DNA of 64,000 nucleotides from Lysobacterales bacterium (GCA_016721015.1 JADKJL010000013.1:62001-126000), one strand, 5' to 3'. Positions 9,087 to 17,380 are shown, counted from the stretch's first letter. Program-made: numbers and translations. Notes: generated by a model from the sequence alone, not told the origin.

Positions 9087-9262
9087 GTTGAACTCCTCGG
9101 AAGGTGAATGCGGCATCGTGAACCTGCATGCAGCATGCAGACGCACCACGCGCATGCTTATCTGACCGCACCTAGGCTGAACGTGAACCGTCCATTGTGG
9201 GCCCTGACAAAGATTCATCATTTGCGCTCGCGATCGATGCGGCCGATCAGCCCGTTCCATGC

Positions 9263-9290
9263 TTGCCGGCCACCCGCCATCACGGATAAT
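9263..9290 (+). promoter_or_regulatory. promoter of tRNA-Gly
   Basis: TTGCCG (9263-9268) and GATAAT (9285-9290) are separated by 16 bp, and the tRNA begins 12 bases after the -10. The G/C-rich stretch between -10 and tRNA is typical of stable RNA promoters. Confidence 0.65.
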
Positions 9291-9301
9291 CTGTCGACCG
9301 C

Positions 9302-9375
9302 GCGGGTGTAGCTCAATGGTAGAGCTGTTGCTTCCCAAGCAACTGACGAGGGTTCGATTCCCTTCACCCGCTCCA
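9302..9375 (+). tRNA. tRNA-Gly (anticodon CCC)
   Basis: A complete cloverleaf can be drawn. The acceptor GCGGGTG (9302-9308) pairs with CACCCGC (9365-9371). There is a T discriminator and a genomically encoded CCA (9373-9375). The anticodon stem GTTGC/GCAAC holds the loop TTCCCAA, giving anticodon CCC for GGG codons. The T arm contains GGTTCGATTCC. Confidence 0.96.
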
Positions 9376-9446
9376 ACCCGATCCGCCATCCGCCTTGCGG
9401 ATCAGATCGCAGCTGCAATGACGCTTCGATCGAGCCAGCATCCGCC

Positions 9447-10367
9447 ATGAAGATTGCGATCCTTTCCCGTAATTCCTCGTTGTACTCGACTAGCCGCCTG
9501 GTCGAGGCCGGGCGTAGCCGCGGACATCGCGTTCGCGTGCTGGATCCGTTGCGTTGCTACATGCGCATTGCGCAGACCGGCTTCGACATGCATTACAAGG
9601 GGCGTGTCTTGAGTGGATTCGATGCGGTGATTCCACGCATCGGGTCATCCATCACGTTTTATGGAACGGCCGTTCTGCGCCAATTCGAAATGATGGGTGT
9701 GCGCACCCCGAACAGTTCAGATGCGGTGCTGCGCGCACGCGACAAGTTGCGTTCTCTGCAGATGATGGCCCGCGAAGGCATCGATCTGCCAAGAACGGTG
9801 TTTGGTGACTACCCGGATGACACCGCCGACCTCCTGCAGATGCTGGGCGACCCACCGCACGTCATCAAGCTCAACGAGGGTGCGCAGGGGCAGGGCGTGC
9901 TGCTGGCCGAGAAACGCGCTGCCTCGCAAGGCATGATTGAGGCGTTTCGTGGCTTGTATGCCAATTTCGTCGTGCAGGAGTTCATCGCCGAGGCGGGTGG
10001 CGGAGACTTGCGTTGTTTCGTCATCGGCAACCGGGTCGCGGCAGCCATGCACAGGCAGGCCCCCGAGGGGGATTTCCGCGCCAACCTGCATCGTGGCGGC
10101 ATTGCCAGCCCCGTCCAATTGACCGCGCAAGAGACCGAGGTCGCGCTGCGTGCAGCGGCGACGATGGGGTTGGGTATTGCCGGTGTCGACCTGCTGCGGT
10201 CCCGGCGTGGGCCGCTCGTGCTCGAGGTCAATGCCTCGCCCGGGCTGGAAGGAATCGAAAAGGCTTCCGGCATGGATATCGCGGGCGAAATCATCAGATA
10301 TCTGGAGCCTGCTGCCGTCGCCGGCAAGGCGATTGCGAAAACCGGGAAGCGGCGCGCATCGGCTTGA
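9447..10367 (+). CDS. rimK: RimK-type alpha-L-glutamate ligase (ribosomal protein S6 modification)
   Basis: A 306-residue ATP-grasp enzyme that adds glutamates to the C-terminus of ribosomal protein S6 in characterised relatives. Visible features are the N-terminal MKIAILSRNSSLYSTSRL, the VIPRIGSSITFYGTAVLRQF segment, the ATP-grasp loop KLNEGAQGQGVLL, and the metal-binding LEVNASPGLEGIEKASG block. Length matches E. coli RimK (300). It follows tRNA-Gly by about 70 bp and is probably transcribed alone. Some RimK-like proteins glutamylate other targets, so the substrate is inferred from family. Confidence 0.94.
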   Translation: MKIAILSRNSSLYSTSRLVEAGRSRGHRVRVLDPLRCYMRIAQTGFDMHYKGRVLSGFDAVIPRIGSSITFYGTAVLRQFEMMGVRTPNSSDAVLRARDKLRSLQMMAREGIDLPRTVFGDYPDDTADLLQMLGDPPHVIKLNEGAQGQGVLLAEKRAASQGMIEAFRGLYANFVVQEFIAEAGGGDLRCFVIGNRVAAAMHRQAPEGDFRANLHRGGIASPVQLTAQETEVALRAAATMGLGIAGVDLLRSRRGPLVLEVNASPGLEGIEKASGMDIAGEIIRYLEPAAVAGKAIAKTGKRRASA

Positions 10368-10447
10368 GTACGGCCGACCCTCCCGTGCTTCGCCTGGCAG
10401 TCCGTCAGGCCGCCAGACATTAACGGAAGCATCAGAGCCGCTTAACC

Positions 10448-10607
10448 TTGATTTAAGCCTTTGATCCCTATAGTTCCGCTCACTGTAGGTTCTGCTCGAC
10501 ACTCCTAAGTTTTGGCAAGGTGACCGGCAGATTACGGTAATCGGGGCAGTAGCTTTTGGCCCAAGCGAGGTGTGTTCCCCCAAAGGCACCTCCTTGGGCC
10601 ATTTTAT
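10448..10607 (+). ncRNA. candidate small RNA or leader with its own promoter and terminator
   Basis: In the 325-bp gap between rimK and the response regulator there is a promoter-like pair: TTGATT (10448-10453) and TATAGT (10469-10474), with a short 15-bp spacer. About 85 bases after the likely start comes a strong stem: GGCCCAAG (10558-10565) pairs with CTTGGGCC (10593-10600), extended by GAGGTG/CACCTC around a C-rich loop. ATTTTATT follows. That would make an RNA of about 125 nt. A second hairpin (ACCCGTTCAG with CTGAACCGGGT, 10647-10673) lies before the next gene. No ORF with a ribosome site is inside. It could instead be a leader of the response regulator mRNA. Confidence 0.35.
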
Positions 10608-10692
10608 TGCGCTGCAGCCCGACCCTCCCACCATCCGCCGAATACCCGTTCAGTGCTTTTCTGAACCGGGTTCCGCGTTAAGCTACGGCCCC

Positions 10693-11379
10693 ATGCGCAT
10701 ACTCGTCATTGAAGACAACAGCGATATCGCTGCGAACATCGGCGATTTCCTCGCCGACCGTGGTCACGTGGTCGATTTCGCCGGCGACGGCGTGACCGGC
10801 TTGCATCTGGCCGTGGTCAACGAATTCGACGCCATCATTCTCGATCTCGGACTGCCCGGTATGGATGGTCTGGAGGTTTGCCGCAAGCTGCGCCAGGATG
10901 CGCGCCGACAGACACCGGTGCTGATGCTGACCGCGCGCGATGCCCTCGAACAAAAGCTGTCCGGCTTCGATTCCGGCGCCGACGACTACATGGTCAAGCC
11001 ATTCGCCCTGCAGGAGCTGGCGGTGCGTGTCGAGGTGCTGGGTCGCCGCGGCAAGGGCATCAAGAGTCGTCTGCTGCAACTGGCTGACATGACCTACAAC
11101 CTCGATACCCTGGTCGTCATCCGCGCCGGCAAATCGATCCAGCTCAATCCGATCGGTCTCAAGCTGCTGCAGGCCTTGATGGATTCGGCCCCTTCGGTGG
11201 TCACCCGCCAGGAGCTCGAAACCCGCGTCTGGGGCGAGGAGTTGCCCGACAGCGATTCGCTGCGCGTGCACATCCACGGCCTGCGTGCCGCAATCGACAA
11301 GCCCTTTGACAAGCCGCTGATCCAGACACGTCACGGCATTGGCTATCGCATGGTCGATCCGGATGCAGTACCGGCGTAG
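10693..11379 (+). CDS. OmpR/PhoB-family response regulator
   Basis: A 228-residue two-component regulator. The receiver domain (about residues 1-115) has the acidic pair ED near residue 8, the phospho-acceptor Asp in DAIILDLGLPGMDG, and the conserved Lys in DYMVKPF. The C-terminal winged helix (about 130-222) ends LIQTRHGIGYRMV, typical of OmpR/PhoB. The ATG at 10693 begins the receiver exactly (MRILVIEDN). Its end overlaps the following kinase start, so the two are coupled. Regulon unknown. Confidence 0.93.
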   Translation: MRILVIEDNSDIAANIGDFLADRGHVVDFAGDGVTGLHLAVVNEFDAIILDLGLPGMDGLEVCRKLRQDARRQTPVLMLTARDALEQKLSGFDSGADDYMVKPFALQELAVRVEVLGRRGKGIKSRLLQLADMTYNLDTLVVIRAGKSIQLNPIGLKLLQALMDSAPSVVTRQELETRVWGEELPDSDSLRVHIHGLRAAIDKPFDKPLIQTRHGIGYRMVDPDAVPA

Positions 11380-12655
11380 GCTTCGCAGCCGGATCATCAT
11401 CTCCTTTGCGTTGTTCGGACTTGGTCTTACGGCCTTGTTCGCGGTCGCCACGATCTACGTGCGAGCGCGTCTTGAAGACCAGTTCATCAACAGCACGCTC
11501 GCTCGCGAAGTAAAGAGCTTCGCCGAGTTCAAGCGCGAAAACCCGTCACCGGATGCGCCTTGGCAGCTTTCGCTGTACCAGGCGCGTATTTTCAGTGCGC
11601 GGCGTTTTGCCAATGTACCGCTGGCCTGGCAGAAGTTCGATACCGGCGTCTACGATCTGGCCGACTACGACGACAAGGGACATCTGCGTCCTTACAAGCT
11701 CGCGGTTTCCAAGGCCGATGACCTGTGGGCATTCCTTCAGCAGGATGTGACCGCGCAAAAGCTCAGCGAGCGCCAGCTGCTGGTCGCCTTGATCGCTACC
11801 GTGATCCTGTTCGCGGTGTTCTCGTTGTTCATGGGCCTGTGGCTTTCCGCGCGCGTGATGAGTCCGGTAACCGAATTGGCGAGCCGCCTGCGCGAATTGC
11901 GCAAATCGGGCAAATACGCGCCGATGGCTCCGCGTTTTGCCAATGACGAGGTTGGCGAGCTCGCGCTTGCGCTCGATGACTACTCCGCGCGCCTGACCCA
12001 CCTGGTCGAGCGCGATCGCGAATTCAACGCGGACGTAAGCCACGAGCTGCGCACACCACTGGCAGTGATCGCATCGACCACCGAACTGATGCTGGGCCAG
12101 CAGGATCTTTCCGAAAAGACGCACGAACGTTTGCGCCGGATTGAGCGGGCGGTGCGCCAGTCGACCGAATTGACCGATGCGTTGCTGCTGCTTTCGCGCA
12201 GCGAGCGCCAGGCTCCGACCGACGGTGAAACCACCGATGTGTCGAGGGTCGCCGAGCAGGTCATCGACATCAGTCGCCCGCACCTGGGCAGCAAGCCGGT
12301 CGAGGTGCGTCTCGAACTCGAGCAGCCGCTGTTGACCGCCGCACCCTCGTCGGTGGTCGCCGTGGCCCTGACCAACCTGATCAGCAACGCCTTCAAGTAC
12401 ACCCAGCAGGGCGAAGTGGCCGTGATTGTCGGCCATGGCCGGGTCGCGGTCGAAGACACCGGTCCCGGCTTTGCGGCGGAGGACGCCGAGCGCCTGTTCG
12501 AGCGCGGCGAGCGCGGCACGACCCTGGTCAAGGGCGCGGGACTGGGCCTCGCCATCGTGCGTCGTCTTTGCGAGCTGTATGGCTGGGAGGTGACCCTCGC
12601 GCCCCGACCGCAAGGTGGCGCCGTAGCCACCCTGCAGTTCGACAAGCGGCCCTGA
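11363..12655 (+). CDS. two-component sensor histidine kinase
   Basis: A 430-residue membrane kinase. TM1 is about residues 10-31 and TM2 about 150-172, flanking a sensor of roughly 115 residues. A HAMP linker follows, then the HisKA box DVSHELRTPLAVIAS with the phosphorylated His. The ATP-binding domain has an N box (LTNLISNAFKYT), a G1 box (VEDTGPGF) and a G2 box (GAGLGLAIVRRL). The start at ATG 11363 overlaps the regulator stop by 17 bp; an upstream in-frame ATG at 11339 is possible. The stop abuts the convergent ilvE stop directly. Confidence 0.93.
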   Translation: MQYRRRLRSRIIISFALFGLGLTALFAVATIYVRARLEDQFINSTLAREVKSFAEFKRENPSPDAPWQLSLYQARIFSARRFANVPLAWQKFDTGVYDLADYDDKGHLRPYKLAVSKADDLWAFLQQDVTAQKLSERQLLVALIATVILFAVFSLFMGLWLSARVMSPVTELASRLRELRKSGKYAPMAPRFANDEVGELALALDDYSARLTHLVERDREFNADVSHELRTPLAVIASTTELMLGQQDLSEKTHERLRRIERAVRQSTELTDALLLLSRSERQAPTDGETTDVSRVAEQVIDISRPHLGSKPVEVRLELEQPLLTAAPSSVVAVALTNLISNAFKYTQQGEVAVIVGHGRVAVEDTGPGFAAEDAERLFERGERGTTLVKGAGLGLAIVRRLCELYGWEVTLAPRPQGGAVATLQFDKRP

Positions 12656-13576
12656 TCAGGCCACCGGGTCGAGCCAGTTCCAGCGATCCTCGGTGTTGCC
12701 GCTGAAAAGGCCGAAATAGAGATCCTGCATCTTCCGCGTGATCGGCCCGGCCTTGCCTGCGCCGACCTGCTTGGCATCGACCGAGCGGATCGGCGTGACC
12801 TCAGCGGCCGTGCCACACATGAAAATTTCGTCGGCGAGATAGAGGTATTCGCGCGGCATGTCGCGCTCGATCACCTCGATGCCATTCTCGCGGGCCAGGG
12901 TCATCAGGGTATGCCGCGTGATGCCGTTGAGGATCGCCGCGCTGGCCGGTGTCGTGTGCAACTGGCCGTCGAAAACGAGGAACAGATTTTCGCCGGCACC
13001 TTCGCTGAGCAGGCCGGTCGAGGCCAGGGCAATGCCTTCGCCGAAACCAAGCCGACGTGCCTCGCGTGCAATCAACTGACCCGAAAGATAGTTGCCGCCC
13101 GCCTTGGCACCGGTCGGGATCGTGTTTGGCGCCATCCGGTTCCAGCTTGATACGCAGGCATCGATGCCTGCCTCGAGCACGCCAGGGCCGAGATAGGGGC
13201 CCATCTCCCAGGTCGCCACGGCGACATCGGTTGGCGTATCGGCCGAGAGTCCAAAGCCGCCGAGACCGCGGAAGGCGATCGGGCGCAGATAGGCCTTGGT
13301 CAGCCCGTTCTTGAGGATGACTTCACGGCAGGCCGCGGCAAGCTGATCCATCGTGTACGGAATCTCGATGTCATAGATCTTCGCCGACAGGTAAAGGCGC
13401 TTGAGATGATCGCCAAGACGGAAAATTGCCGGGCCCTTGGGTGTCTCGTAGCTGCGGATGCCCTCGAATACCGATGAGCCGTAATGCAGCGCGTGCGCCA
13501 TGACATGCACGGTGGCCTCGGCCCAGGGCTTGATCTTGCCGTTCTGCCAGATGAATTCGGGATAGGTCGCAGCCAT
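12656..13576 (-). CDS. ilvE: branched-chain amino acid aminotransferase
   Basis: A 306-residue fold-type IV PLP enzyme that catalyses the last step of leucine, isoleucine and valine synthesis (and the first of their breakdown). Visible features are HYGSSVFEGIRSYET near the N-terminus, the PLP-lysine region IPTGAKAGGNYLSGQ, and the substrate loop GLLSEGAGENLFLV. Length matches E. coli IlvE (309). It is monocistronic on the minus strand, with an ATG start close to AGGACTCCG upstream. Confidence 0.96.
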   Translation of the reverse strand: MAATYPEFIWQNGKIKPWAEATVHVMAHALHYGSSVFEGIRSYETPKGPAIFRLGDHLKRLYLSAKIYDIEIPYTMDQLAAACREVILKNGLTKAYLRPIAFRGLGGFGLSADTPTDVAVATWEMGPYLGPGVLEAGIDACVSSWNRMAPNTIPTGAKAGGNYLSGQLIAREARRLGFGEGIALASTGLLSEGAGENLFLVFDGQLHTTPASAAILNGITRHTLMTLARENGIEVIERDMPREYLYLADEIFMCGTAAEVTPIRSVDAKQVGAGKAGPITRKMQDLYFGLFSGNTEDRWNWLDPVA

Positions 13577-13634
13577 GGTTCGGAGTCCTCGGAGGTTAGC
13601 CTTGCATGATAACCGAGCATCGCCGGTCAGGCGT

Positions 13635-14294
13635 TTACCAGGGTATCAGCAGCCACCAGCAACCGAATTGCTCGCGCAATTCGAAGTGACGAATCGACTC
13701 GAAAGGGACATTGCGCTCCTGCTCGCCGACGCTGCGGATGACAAGTTCGAAAATGCCCTGGTCGGCGCGGCGGGCGTCCCGATATCCGGATCGATCGCGA
13801 TTGTTTTCCTGCAACGATTCGAGGTCGATCGAAAGCAGCGGTTCGCGAATCAGCGCGGCAAGGTCGCGCAACGGTGCAATCGCCGAGCCCTGGCCAAAGC
13901 CATCCCAAAGGAAGTGGCCCGAGAAATCGATCGAATTCGCCGCGGCGAATGCGGCGGCGACCCGATCACGCAGATCTTCCGGCGAGACCGCACAGGTTCG
14001 GGTGATTGCGGGCAAGGTCGAGTCCGGGGCTTGCTGGTTCGCGTCGCCGGTTTGGGCGGACGAAGCTTCTGGAGATGCCGCGGCCGGTGCCGATCTGAGC
14101 GCGGCGCATTTCTGGTCGCTGAAAGTCGGTTCGCCGTTCTCGCCGATACAGCGATGGACGCGTGCGCTCTGGGCATGGCCGACGCTGCACAGGGTCAGCA
14201 GGATGAGCAGCGGCCACGACGGTTTCGCCTGCAAGCATCGTCGTGCCAACAAGTGCTTGCCATGGTCGATTTGTTCTGCTCTAGTGATATGCAT
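13635..14294 (-). CDS. DUF4124-like secreted protein
   Basis: Up to 219 residues. A hydrophobic signal-like segment (PSWPLLILLTLCSVGHAQS) precedes a short DUF4124-like motif (VHRCIGENGEPTFSDQKC) in which a tripeptide-scale beta unit is closed by two cysteines. The rest is Ala/Asp-rich and unassigned. The start is uncertain: ATG 14294 gives a long charged stretch before the signal segment, and its codon overlaps head-on with the ATG of the leader ORF on the other strand (bases CATG, 14292-14295). An internal TTG near the signal peptide is a plausible alternative. Function unknown. Confidence 0.7.
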   Translation of the reverse strand: MHITRAEQIDHGKHLLARRCLQAKPSWPLLILLTLCSVGHAQSARVHRCIGENGEPTFSDQKCAALRSAPAAASPEASSAQTGDANQQAPDSTLPAITRTCAVSPEDLRDRVAAAFAAANSIDFSGHFLWDGFGQGSAIAPLRDLAALIREPLLSIDLESLQENNRDRSGYRDARRADQGIFELVIRSVGEQERNVPFESIRHFELREQFGCWWLLIPW

Positions 14295-14394
14295 GTACTT
14301 CGTAACCACCACTCCAACTTTGTTCACCGCCGCCGCGATTCGCAACGGCTGGAATAATAATGCGCGCTTGACATTCGGGGCTGGCGTGCACTGA
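14293..14394 (+). CDS. candidate asparagine-codon-rich leader peptide of asnB
   Basis: A 33-codon ORF with four Asn codons clustered as NGWNNN at residues 18-23, three of them consecutive AAT. It stops 23 bp before a strong intrinsic terminator, and the next gene downstream is asparagine synthase. This is the arrangement of amino-acid attenuators. A weak promoter, TTGCCA (14257-14262) and TCTAGT (14280-14285) with a 17-bp spacer, would start transcription at about the ATG, so translation would be leaderless. An out-of-frame 22-codon ORF from ATG 14289 overlaps it and ends at 14357. No ribosome binding site is visible, which is the main weakness. Confidence 0.45.
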   Translation: MYFVTTTPTLFTAAAIRNGWNNNARLTFGAGVH

Positions 14395-14446
14395 GGGTTA
14401 CACACCATACACACGCAGAAGGCCCGCCACTGAGCGGGCCTTCTTT
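14361..14446 (+). promoter_or_regulatory. attenuator-like RNA fold ending in an intrinsic terminator
   Basis: Four segments can form mutually exclusive pairs. Segment 1 TGCGCGC (14361-14367) directly follows the three AAT codons and pairs with segment 2 GCGTGCA (14384-14390) with one G-U. Segment 2 as TGGCGTGC (14382-14389) can instead pair with GCCCGCCA (14422-14429), 7 of 8 bases, which lies across the 5' arm of the terminator. Terminator arms 14417-14427 and 14434-14444 make an 11-bp stem with loop CACTGA, followed by CTTTGTTATT. The terminator is clear from sequence; the switching is inference. Confidence 0.5.
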
Positions 14447-14453
14447 GTTATTG

Positions 14454-14735
14454 CCATGGACGGCATGGTTGCCTGCAACGCAGGACGACTGCAAGGATGC
14501 AGGAGGTAGAGCAACGCAGGAGCAGTTGCCGAGCAGTTGCAGGCGACGCCATGGACGGCATGTATGCCTGGAACGCAGGACGACTGCAAGGATGCAGGAG
14601 GTAGAGCAACGCAGGAGCAGTTGCCGAGCAGTTGCAGGCGACGCCATGGACGGCATGTATGCCTGCAACGCAGGACGACTGCAAGGATGCAGGAGGTAGA
14701 GCAACGCAGGAGCAGTTGCCGAGCAGTTGCAGGCG
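14454..14735 (+). repeat. three tandem 95-bp repeats in the asnB leader
   Basis: Near-identical units start at 14454, 14549 and 14644, each beginning CCATGGACGGCATG and ending near GAGCAGTTGCAGGCG. The copies differ at only a few positions (for example GTTGCC versus TATGCC after CATG). The period of 95 is not a multiple of three, so no single reading frame is repeated and the array is most likely non-coding. Each unit holds small inverted repeats (CCTGC/GCAGG, CTGCA/TGCAG). The array lies between the attenuator-like terminator and the asnB start. Confidence 0.9.
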
Positions 14736-14766
14736 TCAGACTTTTGGTCAATCAGGAACCACCGTC

Positions 14767-16440
14767 ATGTGCTCGATATTCGGAATGTTCGGACTGCAAC
14801 CCGGTGACGATCTCACGGCTTTGCGCCGGCTCGCCCTGGAGTTGTCCCAGCGCCAGCGTCATCGCGGCCCGGACTGGAGCGGCGTGTACGTTGATGAGGG
14901 TGCGATCCTTGTCCACGAACGGCTGGCGATTGTCGATCCGGCCGGTGGCGCGCAACCGATCCGTTCGGCCGATGGCGAGTTGGTGCTCGCCGTCAATGGC
15001 GAGATCTACAACCATCGCGATCTCGAACAGGGCTTGAGCAAGGCTTACGATTTCCAGACCGGTTCGGATTGCGAGGTCATCAATGCCTTGTATCGCGAGC
15101 ATGGCGCGGAGGGCGTCGGCAAGCTCAACGGCATCTTTGCCTTCGCCCTGTGGGATCGTGGCGCCGGCCGTTTCCTGATCGCCCGCGATCCGATCGGGGT
15201 CTGCCCGTTGTACTGGGGTCATGATCGCGAGGGTCGCATCTGCGTCGCTTCGGAGATGAAGGCACTGGTCGGAATCTGCGCCGATGTCGCCAGCTTTCCG
15301 CCGGGTCATGTATTTGACAGCGAAACCGGCGAACTTGTCTGCTATTACAAAAAGCTCTGGCGCGAGTACGCGGCGACCGAGGGCGTCGAAGTATCGCCCG
15401 AAGCATTGCGCTCCGCGTTTGAAGCGGCCGTGCACCGGCAGATGATGACCGATGTTCCCTACGGCGTACTCTTGTCCGGCGGACTGGATTCCTCGCTGGT
15501 GGCGGCCTGTGCGGCGCGTTTCGCGCGTCGGCGGGTCGAGGAGGACGATTCCTCCGAGGCCTGGTGGCCGAGGTTGCATTCGTTCGCGATCGGGCTTGAA
15601 GGTTCACCGGACCTGGCCGCCGCCGAAATCGCCGCCGAGGCGCTCGGAACCGTTCACCACGGTTTTCGTTATACCTTCGAGGAAGGGCTCGACGCCTTGC
15701 CCGAAGTGATCCGCCATGTCGAAACCTATGACGTGACCACGATCCGCGCCTCGACGCCGATGTACCTGCTGGCACGCCGGATCAAGGCGATGGGCGTGAA
15801 GATGGTGCTTTCGGGCGAAGGTTCGGACGAGATTTTCGGCGGCTACCTTTATTTCCACAAGGCTCCCGACGCGCGCGAATTCCACGCCGAAACCGTGCGC
15901 AAGATCGATGCCCTGCACCTCTACGACTGCGCCCGCGCGAACAAGTCGATGATGGCATGGGGCGTCGAGGCACGCGTGCCGTTCCTCGACCTTGAGTTTC
16001 TCGACGTCGCCATGGGCATGGACGCGAAATTCAAGATGGCCGGCAACGGACGCATTGAAAAGGCCGTGCTGCGCGAAGCGTTTGTCGGTGCGCTGCCCGA
16101 TTCGATCCTGTGGCGACAGAAGGAACAGTTCAGCGACGGCGTCGGTTATGGCTGGATCGACGGACTCAAGGCGCATGCAGAGGCCCAGGTCAGCGACCGC
16201 GAGTTCGCCGCCGCGGCGAAGCGTTTCCCGGTCAATCCGCCGGCGACCAAGGAGGCGTATTTCTATCGCAACATCTTCGAACAGTTTTTCCCCGGCAATG
16301 CGTGCGCGGAAACGATCCCGGGCGGCAAGTCGATCGCCTGTTCCTCGGCTGCGGCGATCGCCTGGGATCCGGCCTTTGCCAAGGCCGCCGATCCATCCGG
16401 GCGTGCCGTCGCCGGCGTGCATCTGGCCGCAACCGCCTGA
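14767..16440 (+). CDS. asnB: asparagine synthase (glutamine-hydrolysing)
   Basis: A 557-residue class II amidotransferase making asparagine from aspartate, glutamine and ATP. The start at ATG 14767 is fixed by MCSIFG: after Met removal Cys2 is the glutaminase nucleophile. The glutaminase domain is about 2-200 (RHRGPDWSG, VNGEIYNH). The synthetase domain has the PP-loop LLSGGLDSS at 235-243 and GEGSDEIFGGY. Length matches E. coli AsnB (554). The preceding 470 bp holds a leader ORF, a terminator and tandem repeats, suggesting control by attenuation. A dienelactone hydrolase gene follows. Confidence 0.95.
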   Translation: MCSIFGMFGLQPGDDLTALRRLALELSQRQRHRGPDWSGVYVDEGAILVHERLAIVDPAGGAQPIRSADGELVLAVNGEIYNHRDLEQGLSKAYDFQTGSDCEVINALYREHGAEGVGKLNGIFAFALWDRGAGRFLIARDPIGVCPLYWGHDREGRICVASEMKALVGICADVASFPPGHVFDSETGELVCYYKKLWREYAATEGVEVSPEALRSAFEAAVHRQMMTDVPYGVLLSGGLDSSLVAACAARFARRRVEEDDSSEAWWPRLHSFAIGLEGSPDLAAAEIAAEALGTVHHGFRYTFEEGLDALPEVIRHVETYDVTTIRASTPMYLLARRIKAMGVKMVLSGEGSDEIFGGYLYFHKAPDAREFHAETVRKIDALHLYDCARANKSMMAWGVEARVPFLDLEFLDVAMGMDAKFKMAGNGRIEKAVLREAFVGALPDSILWRQKEQFSDGVGYGWIDGLKAHAEAQVSDREFAAAAKRFPVNPPATKEAYFYRNIFEQFFPGNACAETIPGGKSIACSSAAAIAWDPAFAKAADPSGRAVAGVHLAATA

Positions 16441-16476
16441 GATTTGCGGCCGATGCGACTATCATCGGCGCAAATC
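16441..16476 (+). terminator. hairpin directly after the asnB stop
   Basis: GATTTGC-GCCGATG (16441-16455, one bulged G) pairs with CATCGGC-GCAAATC (16463-16476). The stem is about 14 bp, but no T tract follows, so it may be a processing or stabilising hairpin rather than an efficient terminator. It begins at the base after the asnB stop codon. Confidence 0.5.
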
Positions 16477-16491
16477 CCAACGGAGATGGCC

Positions 16492-17289
16492 ATGCGCTCA
16501 TTGATCGCGTCTGCATTGTTGTTACTTGCCGCCAGCTCGGTACAAGCTGCAATGGTGGTCAAGCCGATCAGCTACACGGTCGACAAGACTGTGTTTGCCG
16601 GCCACCTGGTCTATGACGACGCCAGCAAGGCCTTGCGGCCAGGCCTGGTCATGGTGCCGAACTGGATGGGTGAGACCGAGGCGGCCGTCGACAGGGCGAA
16701 AACAATCGCTTCGACCGATTACGTGATCCTGGTTGCCGACATGTATGGCGAAGGCGTGCGGCCGAAAAATGCGGACGAGGCCAAAGATCAGGTCGGCAAG
16801 CTCTACGCCGATCGCGCGAAGCTGCGCGCACGCATCAACGAGGCGGTTGCCACGCTGCGTGCGCAAGTCGGCAAGCTGCCGTTGCAGGCAGGCAAGATCG
16901 GTGCGATCGGCTTCTGCTTTGGCGGCTCGACCATTCTCGAACTGGCGCGCAGCGGCGCGGATGTTGCCGGCGTGGTCAGTTTCCATGGCGGTCTGTCGAC
17001 CTCGATGCCAGCCGCCGAGAACTCGATCAAGACGCCGATCCTCGTCCTCAATGGTGCCGATGATCGCGGCACGTCGCTCGAGGATATCGGCAAGTTCAAC
17101 GAGGAAATGAATGCCGCCGGTGCCGATTGGCAGTTCGTCAATTTCAGCGGCGCCGTGCATTGCTTTGCCGAAGCCGAGGCCAGCAGTCCTCCCGGTTGCA
17201 TCTACAACGAGCGTGCGGCAAAGCGCGCCTATCGCATGATGGCCAACTTCTTCAGCGAGCGTTTCGCGGCGACTCCAGCCGGAAAGTAG
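16492..17289 (+). CDS. dienelactone hydrolase-family protein, exported
   Basis: A 265-residue alpha/beta hydrolase with an N-terminal signal peptide (MRSLIASALLLLAASSVQA). The nucleophile elbow is GFCFGG, with Cys as in dienelactone hydrolases. The acid is probably the Asp in LNGADDRGT and the His lies in SGAVHCFAEA. Family members hydrolyse dienelactones or related esters, but exported homologues in this group have no fixed substrate. ATG 16492 is chosen because GGAG lies six bases upstream; an in-frame ATG at 16486 has no room for a ribosome site. Confidence 0.85.
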   Translation: MRSLIASALLLLAASSVQAAMVVKPISYTVDKTVFAGHLVYDDASKALRPGLVMVPNWMGETEAAVDRAKTIASTDYVILVADMYGEGVRPKNADEAKDQVGKLYADRAKLRARINEAVATLRAQVGKLPLQAGKIGAIGFCFGGSTILELARSGADVAGVVSFHGGLSTSMPAAENSIKTPILVLNGADDRGTSLEDIGKFNEEMNAAGADWQFVNFSGAVHCFAEAEASSPPGCIYNERAAKRAYRMMANFFSERFAATPAGK

Positions 17290-17380
17290 CAAGGCAGCAC
17301 AGGCTGCAGTTTTTCGCAGGAATCGCGACGGGCGGCTATTCGCGTGAGCAGCGTGGGGTGGCGCATGTGCTCGTTTTCGC

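Noticed and set aside
13575..14357. 260-codon plus-strand frame opposite the DUF4124-like gene
   Set aside because: Antisense of that gene; only its last codons (from ATG 14289) could matter as a competing leader ORF.
14454..14735. CRISPR array or repeat protein in the asnB leader
   Set aside because: The units are directly contiguous without spacers, and the 95-bp period shifts the reading frame each time.
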